NCBI GenBank assembly: GCA_003116995.1
Contig: BDSL01000012.1
Location: 1,477,001-1,541,000, forward strand
Reading direction: 5' to 3'
DNA from: Yamagishiella unicocca
Lineage: Eukaryota; Chlorophyta; Chlorophyceae; Chlamydomonadales; Volvocaceae
DNA length: 64,000 nucleotides
A program made the position numbers and the translations under genes. The notes under the pieces are model-generated. The model searched no databases. It saw only the letters and a list, made by a program, of their open reading frames with translations, and was not told where the DNA came from. Positions 23,254 through 34,688 of this stretch are shown piece by piece. Each line of letters begins with the position of its first letter. Position 1 is the stretch's first letter.

Positions 23254-26200
23254 ATGTCTCGCCGATTCCGACTTTGCCCTGACAAGCAGCAGCGATCCTC
23301 GCACCCAGCCTGCGCCCACTTCGACATAAGATGCAGCAGTGCTGTTACCGGGAATCGAAGCCTCACGACGGCCAATGCCACAGCGCAGCCGCCACCGGTT
23401 CCGCCAACGTCCTCCTCGACCAAGCTGGCCGCAGCTGCTGTGGCGTCTGCTGCAGCCTCGGGCCTTGGACGGGTAGTAGGGGCAAGGTGAGATCGGCGGG
23501 ACTTCAAGCGGCCAAGTGTGCGTATTATCGGCCCCCCTAGATAGAAGTCAAGGAATTGGGGCTACACCGCTAGGCCGGAGGCGCATTTGCACCCTACGCC
23601 AGGAAACCTGGATTGGACAAAAAAGGATGCTTACTAAGGCGAAAGCAACTGCATGTGTTGACTCCTGACGTCCCCGCTGCGCTTGGAACCGGTGTTCCGC
23701 CCTGACAGCGGCATCGCCGCCGCAGCAGCGGCCGTCGCCGCCGCCGCTCGCAGCAGCGCCGCTTCTCGTGCGGCCGCTGCCGCCACCGCTGCCACCGCCT
23801 CAGCAGCCACCAGCGGACCCACCACTAGCACCCAAAACACCAAACCCAGAGGCACCAGCAACGCCCCCTCCTCACCCTCCTCCAACACCGCCGCCTCATC
23901 CGCGCCATCAGCCTCCGGCACCTCCGCAGCCGCCGCCGCACCCGCGTCCTCCCTGGAGGGCTCCCCCGTGCCCTGGGTGTCCCTGGGCCCCTCCCTGGAC
24001 CTCATCCAACAGCGCTTCCGAGTGAGTGACGTCACCTTCCGCCTGCTGGCTCCAAGAGACGTGGACGCGGTGATGGACATGTACATGGACAACGGTGGGG
24101 CCGGGGGTGGCGGTTTGGGGGCGGGGAACGTGGGTGGCGGGCCGGGGAGGAACGAGGATACCCTTGGGTGTCGACCCCACGCATCCCACGGACCTGACCA
24201 GCCCCGAACCTTGCGGCCCCGAATCCCATCAACCCGACCGTCGCCGCGACCGCTACTTACACTCCCACCTTCTCCTATGTCGTGCACCCTCCCACACACA
24301 AACGCATAGGCCTGCTAGACGCAGACCCCTACTGGACCCGCGCCTGGCCCTCCGCCATCGCCCTGGCTTCCACCCTGCTGCAGCGGCCGGAGCTGGTGCG
24401 GGGCAAGGTGGTGGCGGACCTCGGAGCGGGGCTGGGGCTGGCGGGCATGGCGGCGGCGCTGGCAGGTACGACAGCAGCGTACGACAGGGGTGGGGTGGGT
24501 TCACGGCCCCAAACCTTGGCGGCCTCGGCTGTGGGGCGCACGGTCTGGCAGAGCGGATCCAGGCAGCGGCCCTGGGCATCAAGCCAACCATTAATAGATC
24601 TCCACGTCGAGTTATTTGCGCTCAGATTTGCGCAAGGGCCGTACGGCAACCCGCCCCTCAACCGCCCCTCAACCGCCCCTCAACCGCCCCTCAACCGCCC
24701 CTCAACCGCCCCTCAACCGCCTCTCAACCGCCAGGTGCTCGTGAGGTGGTCCTGTTGGACCGCGAGCCCCTGGCGCTGCAGTGCGCGCTGCTCAGCGCCG
24801 CAGCCACCGGACTGGATGCGGGGCCGCCGGAGCCACAGACGGACCCGGTCCCGGACTCCGGCCCCGGCTTGGGACGACGTCTCCGCGTGGAGCCGCTGCC
24901 GGCAGACCAGCTGCCGTCGTACTGCACACTGCAGCTGACGCCGCCGTACAGGAGGCAGCAGCAGCAGCAGCAGGGTGAGGCTGCCGGCGGCGGCGGTGGC
25001 GGTGGCGGCGAGGCGGCCGGTACGGGGGCAGTGGCGGCGGCGGCGACGGCGGCGGATTGGGAGGCGTTGCTGGCGCTTGCCCGCGATCTACGCTGCGGAT
25101 CGGGCGGGGATGGTGGAGGTGGTGCGACACACGGCGATGCGTTGGTGGCGTCGACGGGGAGCTGCAGTGCAGGCACTGGTGTTGCTGCCAGCAGCAGCGA
25201 CGGCACCGGCGGTGACATCGTGCTGCGCGCTCATGTTTTCGACTGGACAGCGCCCCCGGAAATTGAACGCTTGCTGCCGCCGCCGCAACAACAGCAGCAC
25301 CAACACCAACATCAACATCAACAACAACAACACCAAAATAAACAGCAGCAGTTAGAGCAGCAGCAACAGCAGCAGAGCCGGGTGCGGCCACGTCAGCGGC
25401 GCTTCGACGTGGTCCTGGCGTGCGACGTGCTGTACGAGGACGCCGCCGTGGGCCCTATATCGAACGTCATGCCGTTGCTGCTGGAGCCAGCTGGCGGGCG
25501 GCTGCTGCTTGCTGACCCGCCCAACCGCACGGTGCGCCAGGGAGGGCTAGCGACTGACCTGCTGCACTTCCGTACTTGACAGCTGCGTGCTCCCCGCCGG
25601 GCTAGATAGGGCTCTGCTCCCCGCCAGCACGGGACTGGTCGTCTTGCATGTGTTTTTGCGCTGCATGTGTTATCGCCTGTGCTTGTGTTCTTGTGCGGGT
25701 AGAGAGGCCGTTCCATGGAGGTTTTGGTGTCGGTATCAGCGCCTTGGGAGGGCGGGGGCAGGGCGGGGGCGGGCGGGTTCTGATACACACAGTTCGGCTT
25801 TGTGCCGGTGGAGCGACTGCGCGGCGGCACAGGCTGCCAGCTCGCCGAGCGAAAGGGCCGATGCGAGTCTGCGGCCGACCCCTGGGTCGGCCGCCACCGA
25901 CCTAGGTTGCTGTGGCACCCCAGCGTACCGCCGCCAGCACTCGCCCTCCGCATCGCCACGCGGGACCCTGGAGTACCTTTTCAACTCCGGCTCAAACCCT
26001 GGACGCCCCTCTCCTTCCAACTTCCAACTTCCAACCAGAAACGACATCCCCTTCCTCCCAACCCTGGATGCCCCCCGCCAGGTTCGCAACCGTGAGCGCT
26101 TCCTGGAGGAGCTGCGCTCGGGGCCGCTGAGGCTGGCGGTCGAGGAGTGTAGCGTGCAGCAGTGCGAGGTGAGTGAGGGGGGGTGGTGACCGTGGTGGTG

Positions 26201-26439
26201 CGGCTGCTGGCCGGATGATAGTGGCCTCGGACGAGCCGGTCGGCTGTTAATGCGGCTGTTGATGCGTTCACGCTGAGGCGCTCTGCCGTCGCCTCCCCGC
26301 CGCAACCGCCGGCGTACAGGTTTCAAAGCTGGACAACGAGATGGCTGGCGGGCTGGCGCCCACAGCTGAGGCGGTGCCGGTGCAGTTCCTGGTGTTTCGG
26401 AGCTGTGTGGGAAACGACACCGTGGGGCTTAAGCTGTGA
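23254..26439 (+). CDS. Family-16 (METTL21-like) SAM-dependent methyltransferase, 6 exons
   Basis: Predicted protein-lysine methyltransferase of the seven-beta-strand class. Exons: 23254-23486, 23709-24094, 24310-24465, 24735-25531, 26082-26168, 26320-26439 (TGA), giving 592 residues with consistent phases. Motif I (SAM site) is VVADLGAGLGLAGMAAAL, preceded by YWTRAWPSAIALAS. Motif II is VVLLDREPLALQCA. The post-I/IV acidic motif is FDVVLACDVLYEDAAVGPIS, followed by LLLADPPNRTVRNRERFLEE across the exon 4/5 junction. Reading on past donor 25532 would end early at 25577-25579, so splicing matters here. The N-terminal 200 residues are poly-Ala/Ser/Pro. A His/Gln run (encoded near 25290-25375) is inserted before motif IV. 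The target protein is unknown. The 3' half (from about 25029) was duplicated downstream. Confidence 0.85.
24652..24731. repeat. 11-bp tandem repeat (CGCCCCTCAAC)
   Basis: Seven near-perfect copies ending at the acceptor of methyltransferase exon 4, so the array supplies the pyrimidine tract of that intron. Confidence 0.9.
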
Positions 26440-29180
26440 CCTGATTGCTTGGCGGTTTTCTTGGTGCGAAATCAGTGTTTGTAGCTTGCTTGGCAATCAT
26501 AGCAGCGCGAGGATTGAGACGGCAGCTTGCAGATCAGGGCAATGGGGGCGGCGTTCTGCGCCATTGCCTGGCAATACCGTCGATAGAACATGGTGAAGAG
26601 ACCAGGAGTGCATACAACACATACTCCCTGTGACAGTTACTAGTACATACAACTTGCAACGCGATCTCTCGCCTGGGCCCGAACTGGGCCCTCGCAACCA
26701 CGCAATGTCAGCTATATACTACGTAGGGCCCTCGGGCCTCCTGCTGCGTGACCATGATAAATTTCCTCTCGGCCGTGTAGGTATCTATTGACCACTCTTT
26801 TCCAATACGTGCAAAGCACGGTTGTAGCAACTTCATTACTCAATACCTTCGCCTCCGGCCGGCTTGCACTGGGCGCGTCTAGACGTCTACTCCGCCAGCA
26901 ACTAACCACCGCGCCTGTGGGAGTTGTCACCTCCGAACCCAGCCCAGACGCATACCACCAAGCATTCCGCCAGCCAGCAGCGTCATGGCACCGGAATATT
27001 GCAAACAAGGTTTGTGCGCCCCGCATCAACAGCAACAGCGCCAGTTACCCGACGCGTGTTATACGACGCTAATTTACCTCTGATCCAACGCTAGCCATGA
27101 AACGCCGCATGCAGCTGCCGACGCACCACCACCTTGGCTTGCCTTACAGACTGACCATCAGCATGCGCAGCCGGGAGGGAGTGTCGCCATTGATGGACGA
27201 CGCCGGCAGCGGAACCTCTTCCCACTCGACCTTCAGGGCGGGCAAGCTGTCGCGGAGCAGCTGCACCACCGCCGCGCGAACCTCCGCCCGCACCTCGCTT
27301 TTCGGCAGGCTGATAATGACCCACTGTCGTGCTTCATTGTCACAGCATCGTCCTCGCAAACCCTTTCCTGCGGATATGTGGCTGGGCGGATGAGGGGCCG
27401 TGCATGTGACACAGGCAATCATGTAAGTGTACCGGTAGGGTGGTGATTACGGATTTGCGCGTGCCTGTTGGACCTCCTAGCTGAGCCACCTATGCCATGC
27501 AGAGGCGCGACCCTTTGCTCTCGCACGCACAAAAGCACGAGTGAAGCCAACAAAGTGCGTGCACATGTAAGGTATCTACGCCGCCGCTGCTGCGGGTGGG
27601 CAGCCTGCAACAGCACTTACTGTTACAAAGAACAATGGTGCTACAAAGAACAATGGTGCGCCTCCGACGTATACCGGCATACCTAATAATTATTTTTCTC
27701 CCCACGATCCCTAAACCTACCTGCTGCCGGAGATAGGTTGTGACGTGCAGCTGTCCAGCATGTACACGGCCAGCCGGGACCCCTCACCGACGGGCACCAA
27801 CACGAAGGGCCAGCGCTCCTCGCTGAGCAGCAGCGACGGCGGCAGGGCGGCCTTGATGGCGCGAGCTGCCCGCTCCGCTGCGGCCTCACGATGCAGCCGC
27901 AGCAGCAGCGGCAAGCCGTCAGCAGGGACCATGTCGACGTTGAAGCGCAGCTCCGTGAGGTCGGGTAGGCCGTACTTGAACAGGACGTTGTCCCGGAGCC
28001 CAGAGAGGGTTGTGTCGGGCCCCAGGGGTGCACCGCATAGCGTGCCGTGCTGTATCACGTGAGCTGCGATGCGCGCGTAGTATTCCTCCTTGTGGTGCGC
28101 CCAGGCGGTGAGATACAGGCTGCCCAACTCAGAAATCGATGCAGAAAGCAGACGCGCCTCCTCTTGAGCGTCGACGGTGCCTAGCTGAAGGCTGCCCCAT
28201 TTGATCTTATTTTTGACCTGGTTTACTGCGCTTCGTGCCCAAGCATTGTCCGGATATAGTACCAGTCTATTGATAGGGATATCTGCAATAGGCCCTGAAT
28301 AACCGTTGCAGACAGTTAGTGAAATATCAGAGGACTCGCGCAGCGCGCGGATAAGCGGGTCATTTACACCCGCCCAATCCTCGGACACGGCGCCAGCGAC
28401 GGCCAGCCTCGCCAAGCCACCGGAAGCCCGTCTTGATGCCTGAGCATGGATCAGGAGAAATGTGGATTTCAGTGTCGGCGGCGGGCGTAGGCGGTTGTTG
28501 CCGTGGCGCGCTGGGCAGATGCGCGGTCGACCTGCACTAAGCATTTCAATTCGGTTATGATCTATACGTGTTTTTGTTCATAAAGTTGACATATGTTGTT
28601 AGGTCGCCTCATCCGGCATAGTCGTGTTCTTAGATTGCCCGTGAACTCCCGGCAGGTTCGGGCAGTCGCGGCAGACCAAGAATGACTCGTATGCACTGTC
28701 GGACCCGAACCTGCTGCGCTTCATTAAACGAGACATTCACTCATGAACTTCGGGTCTCTTCTATAAGCTGCTGTGCGTTATGTATGAACGAGTTACAGGT
28801 ACATGTCGCTGCAACCGCCGCAGCAGAAAACGAACGCCATCCACGGCGTTTTCCCTCTTGTTTGTGTTAAGGATTGGCACATTTGCTGGCGGCCTCCTGG
28901 AAGCCTGGGTTGTAAGTAAGATTACGACGCCTGCGAGTGCGGAGTTGCGGCCTCCAGGATCAGCCTGGATCTGCTGGATTGATGCGTCTTGCCGGGATGA
29001 GGCAGCCGCGCGCGGCTGTTCCTCCCTCATGCCTCAATGTTTTTTACGATTATATCACGATAAGGAATGTACTACAAAAATATGCATCCATATCTGCAAG
29101 CGACAATGCCGCAGACCCTGGCGAAGTCCGAAGCAAGGTTACCGTGACAATACCCCAACATTCGTGACGGAGGGTGAAAG
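25029..29180. repeat. Tandem segmental duplication, copy 1
   Basis: Unit of about 4.2 kb running from the last part of methyltransferase exon 4 through the unknown two-exon gene and its 5' flank. It aligns co-linearly with 29227-33440. The offset between copies moves from about 4.21 to 4.34 kb because of indels. Matching landmarks include 25402/29616, 26437/30713, 27721/32058, 28544/32854 and the CCCCAACATTCGTGA word near 29155/33419. Confidence 0.93.
27144..28544 (-). CDS. Unknown protein, duplicated gene copy A, 2 exons
   Basis: Not recognised. Exons 28544-27721 and 27381-27144 (TAA), joined at CAG/GTAGGT and CCCAG/C with matching phase, give 353 residues. The protein starts MLSAGRPRICPARHGNNRL, a basic stretch that could be a targeting peptide. 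It has one well-conserved block (LCGAPLGPDTTLSGLRDNVL and LPDLTELRFNVDMVPADGLP) followed by an Ala/Arg/Glu-rich helix (LLLRLHREAAAERAARAIKA). No transmembrane segment or known catalytic motif was seen. The paralogue is at 31467-32854. Retention of both frames and of the same intron argues that at least one copy is functional. The exon 2 start is inferred. Confidence 0.6.
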
Positions 29181-29226
29181 CAACCACATGAGCAAGCAAT
29201 GCTACAGGTGAACGAAAAAGCCGAAG

Positions 29227-30715
29227 GGTGGCGGCGGCGTCGGTGGCGATGGAATCGCATGCGTTGCTGGCGCTTGCCCGCTTCACCGCAGCTGGCGGGG
29301 GTGTGGTGCTGGTGGTAGTGCTGGTGGGGGTGGGGGTGCTGCTGCGACACACGGAGATGCGTCAGCGGTGTCGACGGGGGGCTGCAGCGCAGGCACTGGT
29401 GTTGCTGCCAGCAGCAGCGATGGCACCGACGGCGACATCGCGCTGCTGTTTTCGACTGGACAGCCCCCCCCCAAATGGAACGCTTGCTGCCACCGCCGCA
29501 ACAACAGCAACACCAACATCGACATCAACATCAACAACAACAACACCAAAATAAACAGCAGCAGTTAGAGCAACAGCAACAGCAGCAGAGCCGGGTGCGG
29601 CCACGTCAGCGGTGCTTCGACGTGGTCCTGGCGTGCGACGTGTTGTATGAGGACGCCGCCGTGGGCCCTATATCGAACGTCATGCCGTTGCTGCTGGAGC
29701 CAGCTGGTGGGCGGCTGTTGCTTGCTGACCCGCCCAACCGCACGGTGCGCCAGGGAGGGCTAGCAACTGACCTCCTGCACTTCCGTACTTGACACCTGCG
29801 TGCTCCCCGCCCGGCTAGGGCTCTGCTCCCCGCCAGCACGGGACTAGTCGTCTTGCATGTGTTTTTGCGCTGCATGTGTTATCGCTTGTGCTTGTGTCCT
29901 TGTGCTGGTAGAGAGGCCGTTCCATGGAGGTTTTGGTGTCGGTATCAGCGCCTTGGGAGGGCGGGGGCAGGGCGGGGGCGGGCGGGTTCTGATACACACA
30001 GTTCGGCTTTGTGCCGGTGGAGCGACTGCGCGGCGGCACAGGCTGCCAGCTCGCCGAGCGAAAGGGCCGATGCGAGTCTGCGGCCGACCCCTGGGTCGGC
30101 CGCCACCGACCTAGGTTGTTGTGGCACCCCAGCGTACCGCCGCCAACACTCGCCCTCCGCATCGCCACCCGGGACCCTGGAGTACCTTTTCAACTCCGGC
30201 TCAAACCCTGGACGCTCCTCTCCTTCCAACTTCCAACTTCCAACCAGGAACGACATCCCCTTCCTCCCAACACTGGACACCCCCCGCCAGGTTCGCAACC
30301 GGGAGCGCTTCCTGGAGGAGCTGCGCTCGGGGCCGCTGAGGCTGGCGGTCGAGGAGTGCAGCGTGCAGCAGTGCGAGGTGAGGAGTGGTGGTGACCGTGG
30401 TGGTGGTGGTGCGGCTGCTGGCCGGATTTCCAGCCGCATGCATGCAGGCCTTGCTTGGGTCCGTGCCGCCTCATGGCCTCAGTAACGGCGCAGCACAAGC
30501 AACGTGCTTCTTCAGTCGAGGCGGTTGGCTGTTGATGCGTCCACGCTGAGGCGCTCTGCCGTCGCCTCCCACCGCAACCGCCGCCGTACAGGTTTTGAAG
30601 CTGGACAACTAACGAGATGGCTGGTGGGCTGGCGCCCACAGCTGAGGCGGGGCCGGTGCAGTTCCTGGTGTTTCGGAGCTGTGTGGGAAACGACAACGTG
30701 GGGCTTAAGCTGCGA
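29227..30715 (+). pseudogene. Truncated methyltransferase copy (exons 4-6 only)
   Basis: Duplicate of the methyltransferase 3' end. It lacks exons 1-3 and therefore the SAM-binding motif I. The exon-4-like part runs to 29744, the exon-5-like part is 30291-30377, and the exon-6-like part starts at 30592. Motif IV (FDVVLACDVLYEDAAVGPIS) is intact, but exon 6 carries an extra 4 bases after GGACAAC that create TAA at 30610-30612, and the ancestral TGA has become CGA. The His/Gln run is retained. Confidence 0.85.
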
Positions 30716-31466
30716 CCTGATTGCTTGACAGTTTTCTTGGTGCAAAATCTGTGTGTTGCTTACTTCGCAATCATAGCAGCGCGCGGATGGAGACGGCACG
30801 GCAGCTAGCGGTGCAGGGAAATGGGAGCGGCGCTCTGCGCCATTGACTGGCAATACCGTCGATAGGTAATGGTCGCAAGACCAGCAGTGCATACAATTGT
30901 ATGTGTTGCAACACATATGACACGTACAACCTTTGACACGTACGTACTAGTGCGTACAGATTGCAGCGCTATTTCCCACCTTGGCCCTCGAATGGACTCA
31001 CAACCACGCTATATATGTATGTAAATAGTCGGCTACCATTACATGAGGCCCTCGCGCCTTAGGGGCGCCTTCTGCTGCGTGCCCGTGATAATTCTCCTCG
31101 GTCGCGTACGTACCTATTGATTGGCCACTATCTTCCAATACGTGCAAGCACGGTTGTAGCAACTCCAATACTCCGTGCCTTCGTCTCCGGCCGGCTTGCA
31201 TTGGGCGCGTCTAGATGTCTACTCCAGCCAGCAACAACCACACCCGTGGGAGTTGTCAACTCAAAACCCAGCCCGTACGCATACCACCAAGCAGTCAGCC
31301 AGCCAGCGGCAGCGTGATGGCACCAGATGAACCCAACCAAGCTCTGTGTGCTCCCCAGCAACAGCGTTAGTTACCCGGCTAGCTACTCGATGCTAATTTA
31401 CCTCTGATCCAACGCTAGCTATGGAAAGCCGCATGCAGCTGCCGACCCACCGTCAGCTTAACTTGC

Positions 31467-32854
31467 CTACAAGCTGACCACCAGCGCGTGCAGCGGGGAG
31501 GGCGTGCTGCCGTTGGAGGGCGTTGACCCGGAGCTCAGAGAGGGTTGTGTCGGGCCCGTCGCCGGCAGCGGAACCTCTTCCCACTCGGCCTTCAGGCCTG
31601 ACAAGCTGCCGCGGAGCAGCTCCGCCACCGCCTCGCGAACCTCCGCCCGCAGCTCGTTTTGCGGCAGGCTGAGGGTAACCCACTCTTGTGCTCCATTGTC
31701 ACAGCATCGCCCTCGAATGGAATTGGATTTGTGTGTTACATCATACCGCGGCCGTTCGGGAAGCACGCTTGGATGGCCTTGGATTCGTGTATTAACTCCT
31801 GAGGACATGTAGCTGGGCGGGTGAGGGGACATGGAGGTGAAACAGACCATCAGTAAGTGAAGGTGGTAATGATTGATTCGCGCATGGCTTCTGCCGTACA
31901 CGGAGGTACACGGCTGCTGACGATTACGCTGCGGGCGGGCGGCCTGCAATAACACTTACTGTTACAAACACAATTGTGCACTTTCGACGTGCACACATGC
32001 GCGCGCGGGCAACAGCACACTTAAAATATATTTTCTTCCGACGTTCCCCAAACCCACCTGCGTTCCAGCATGTACACCGCCAGCCGGGACCCCTCACCGA
32101 CGGGCACCAATATGAAGGGCCAGCGCTCCACGCTGAGCAGCAGCGATGGCGGCAGGGCGGCCTTAATGGCGCGTGCTGCCCGCTCCGCTGCGGCCTCACG
32201 ATGCAGCCGCAGCAGCAGCGGCAAGCCGTCAGCAGGGACCATGTCGACGTTGAAGCGCAGCTCCGTGAGGTCGGGTAGGCCGTACTTGAACAGGACGTTG
32301 TCCCGGAGCCCAGAGAGGGTTGTGTCGGGCCCCAGGGGTGCACCGCATAGCGTGCCGTGCTGTATCACGTGAGCTGCGATGCGCGCGTAGTGTTCCTCCT
32401 CCAGGGACACCCGGGTGGTGAGTTGCAGGCTGCCCAACTTAGAAACCAATGCAGAAATCAGACGCGCCTCCTTTTGGGCGTGAACGGCGCCTAGCTGAAG
32501 GCTGTCCCAGTTGATCTTATATTTGACCTGGCTCACTGCGTCTTGTGCCCAAACACTGTCCGGATATAGTACCAGTCTATTGACAGGCAACTTAAAAAAA
32601 TCATTGTAAAGCGAAGCCTGTACAGTTAATGAGATATTAGAGGACTCGCGCAGTGCGCGGATAAGCGGGTCATTTACACCCGTCGAATCCTCGGACACGG
32701 CGCCAGCGACGGCCAGCCTCGCCAAGCCACCGGATACCCGTCTTGGTGTCTGAGCATGGATCAGGAGAAACGTGGATTTCAGTGTCGGCGGCGGGCGTAG
32801 GGAGTTGTTGCCGCGGCGCGCTGGGCAGACGCGCGGTCGACCTGCACTAAGCAT
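31467..32854 (-). CDS. Unknown protein, duplicated gene copy B, 2 exons
   Basis: Paralogue of the gene at 27144-28544. Exons 32854-32058 and 31812-31467 (TAG) give 380 residues. The first about 75 residues and the LCGAPLGPDTTLSGLRDNVL block are almost identical to copy A. The part between them (about residues 76-160) differs strongly, and exon 2 has two insertions: a segment after the splice junction (SYMSSGVNTRIQGHPSVLP) and one near the C-terminus (GPTQPSLSSGSTPSNGSTP). Function unknown. Confidence 0.6.
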
Positions 32855-33440
32855 TTCGTTCCGGTTACTTCACGTGAGTATTTTCATTCGGAGGATGTGC
32901 ACATGAGGAGACAGGGTAATACATGTCGCAGGGTCGCGTATTTCAGGATCGTCCGTGAACTTCACGGCATTTTAACGAATGACTAATTGGCACCGTTAGG
33001 ACCCGAATTCGCTGCGCTCCACTACAAGCGACGAGGTAGTGGCATTCATAGAATCCGGCTATCTTCTATATGCCGATGTGCTTTTAAGGGCACATCGATG
33101 CAGCCGCAGCGGAAAACTAACCCCATTATCGGCCTCGTTTGAGTTAAGGATTGGCCACAATTATGTGGTCACAGGCTACTGTAAGCCTGGATTATAACCT
33201 TAACGATCATGACGCCTACGAGTGCGGAGCTGCGGACTCCTGGATCTGCTGGATAGATGCGTCTTGCCGGAACAGGCCGGAATGGAGCAGCCGCGCGCGG
33301 CTGTTCCTCGTTGCTCAATTTTTACGGGTATATCACGCTAAAGTGATGCATCCATTATCTGCACGCAACAATGCCGCAAACCCTGGCAAAGCCCGAAACA
33401 GGGGGTACCGTGAGATGACCCCAACATTCGTGAATCAATA

Positions 33441-33748
33441 ACGAGGATAAAAAGCGGGTGACTCGTAGGGCCTGCCTTACCATCTCATACCTTCCAACAG
33501 CAATGTCGCGACATCGTACGAGCTCGGGCTGTCCCCGTATGCAATGCAAGACTACGCGCGAGGTAGCTTACTGTTGCAATAACAATCACCAGGTGATCGC
33601 TGGCTGCCTTGGCACGGGCCCTTACCGGCAAGCAAGTCGCATACTTGCACTGATAGGCACTGATCCACTTCGATACTCAAAGTAGACACTTAGAGCGTTG
33701 ACCATAGTCAGAGCGCACACTGTGTCAATCAGGTAGTGTGTAAGGATA
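33441..33748. other. Stretch without an assignable gene
   Basis: Short interval between the end of the segmental duplication and the 194-bp repeat. Nothing recognisable. Confidence 0.4.
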
Positions 33749-34162
33749 GCAGTAGCAGCCCCCATCGTCGGCTTCAAGCGTTCCAAGATCATTAATGCAC
33801 CGTGCAGTGTCGCAGCTGTACGCACACAAAGCACCAGGGCCAGAGGGGGAGGGCAGCTAGGCTAGTGCATGGGTTCGGGTTGGAGGGCGGGAAGACGAGA
33901 AGGGATAGGAAGTGAGGGAGAAATGAGAGGGGTAGGAGGGGTAGGAGACACTGCTATCCTTACACACAGCAGTAGCAGCCCCCATCGTCAGCTTCAAGCG
34001 TTCCAAGATCATTAATGCACCGTGCAGTGTCGCAGCTGTACGCACACAAAGCACCAGGGCCAGAGGGGGAGGGCAGCTAGGCTAGTGCATGGGTTCGGGT
34101 TGGAGGGCGGGAAGACGAGAAGGGATAGGAAGTGAGGGAGAAATGAGAGGGGTAGGAGGGGT
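33749..34162. repeat. Direct repeat of about 194 bp (33749-33942 and 33969-34162)
   Basis: Two almost identical copies (about one mismatch) offset by 220 bp. The spacer carries CTGCTATCCTTACACAC, the inverse of GTGTGTAAGGATAGCAG at about 33736-33752, so the junction has a short inverted repeat. Confidence 0.93.
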
Positions 34163-34444
34163 TGGGACGCGAAGGAGGGGCGAGAGGGGAGGGACAGGAG
34201 GGAACAGAATGAGGGGAGGGAGGGGACGGACGGGAGGCCCGTTGAGGCCTGTCTTTGAGCCGTCGACCAATGACCCACCGGTCGTCCCATCGGTCGACCC
34301 ATCGGCAGGGAGGGGAGGGGAGGGGAGGGAAAGGGACCCACAGCTCTCCCCCACCCCCAAAAAGGTGCGACCCAAGGAACACTTGCTATCCGCCACCCGG
34401 GAAGGAGCCGCGTATTGTAAGGGTCGCAAGTGTGTGGTTCGGGA

Positions 34445-34521
34445 AGGGCCTCACGCACCAAGCTACTAGGGCCTCACGCACCAAGCTACAAGGGCCTCAC
34501 GCACCAGGGCCTCACGCACCC
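34445..34521. repeat. GGGCCTCACGCACCAAGCTAC minisatellite
   Basis: About four full or partial copies of a unit of roughly 20 bp, followed by a short AG run. Not coding. Confidence 0.85.
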
Positions 34522-34606
34522 AGAGAGAGAGAGAGACCGCGTGTAGGTAGGGGCTTACAATTTTACTTAGTTATATAGTCGCTAAAGTTTAAATATGTAT
34601 CTCTTT

Positions 34607-34688
34607 GCGCCGTTGGTGTAGTAGCAGCATAGTCGCCTCCCAAATTGGAAGATCGCGACTGACCCGGGTGCAAATCCCGGACGGCGCA
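34607..34688 (+). tRNA. tRNA-Gly(CCC)-like sequence with an 11-nt intron, possibly degenerate
   Basis: Acceptor arms GCGCCGT / ACGGCGC pair perfectly, with discriminator A. The anticodon stem is GTCGC/GCGAC with loop CTCCCA plus 11 extra bases where tRNA introns occur. The T stem is CCGGG/CCCGG. Two invariant tertiary positions look changed: the D loop reads AGTAGC instead of the usual AGTGGT, and the T loop reads TGCAAAT instead of TTCRANT. It lies just beyond the 3' side of the LINE at 34.9-40.5 kb. It could be a real gene, a pseudogene or a tRNA-derived SINE head. Confidence 0.6.

Larger units (their letters stand above)
29227..33440. repeat. Tandem segmental duplication, copy 2
   Basis: Second copy of the unit at 25029-29180, directly adjacent in the same orientation. 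It begins inside sequence equivalent to methyltransferase exon 4 and ends about 4.2 kb later in the 5' flank of the second unknown gene. Confidence 0.93.

Noticed and set aside
25532..25579. Reading methyltransferase exon 4 straight to the TGA at 25577-25579
   Set aside because: The GTGCGC donor at 25532 joined to the acceptor at 26082 restores the conserved ADPPNR-x-x-RNRERF segment, so the extension is intronic.
34521..34545. AGAGAGAGAGACCGCGT as the 3' terminus of the full-length LINE
   Set aside because: It resembles the reverse complement of the (TC)n 3' end of the truncated LINEs, but the sequence between it and ORF2 does not otherwise match their 3' UTR, and a CACTGTAA word nearer ORF2 fits better.
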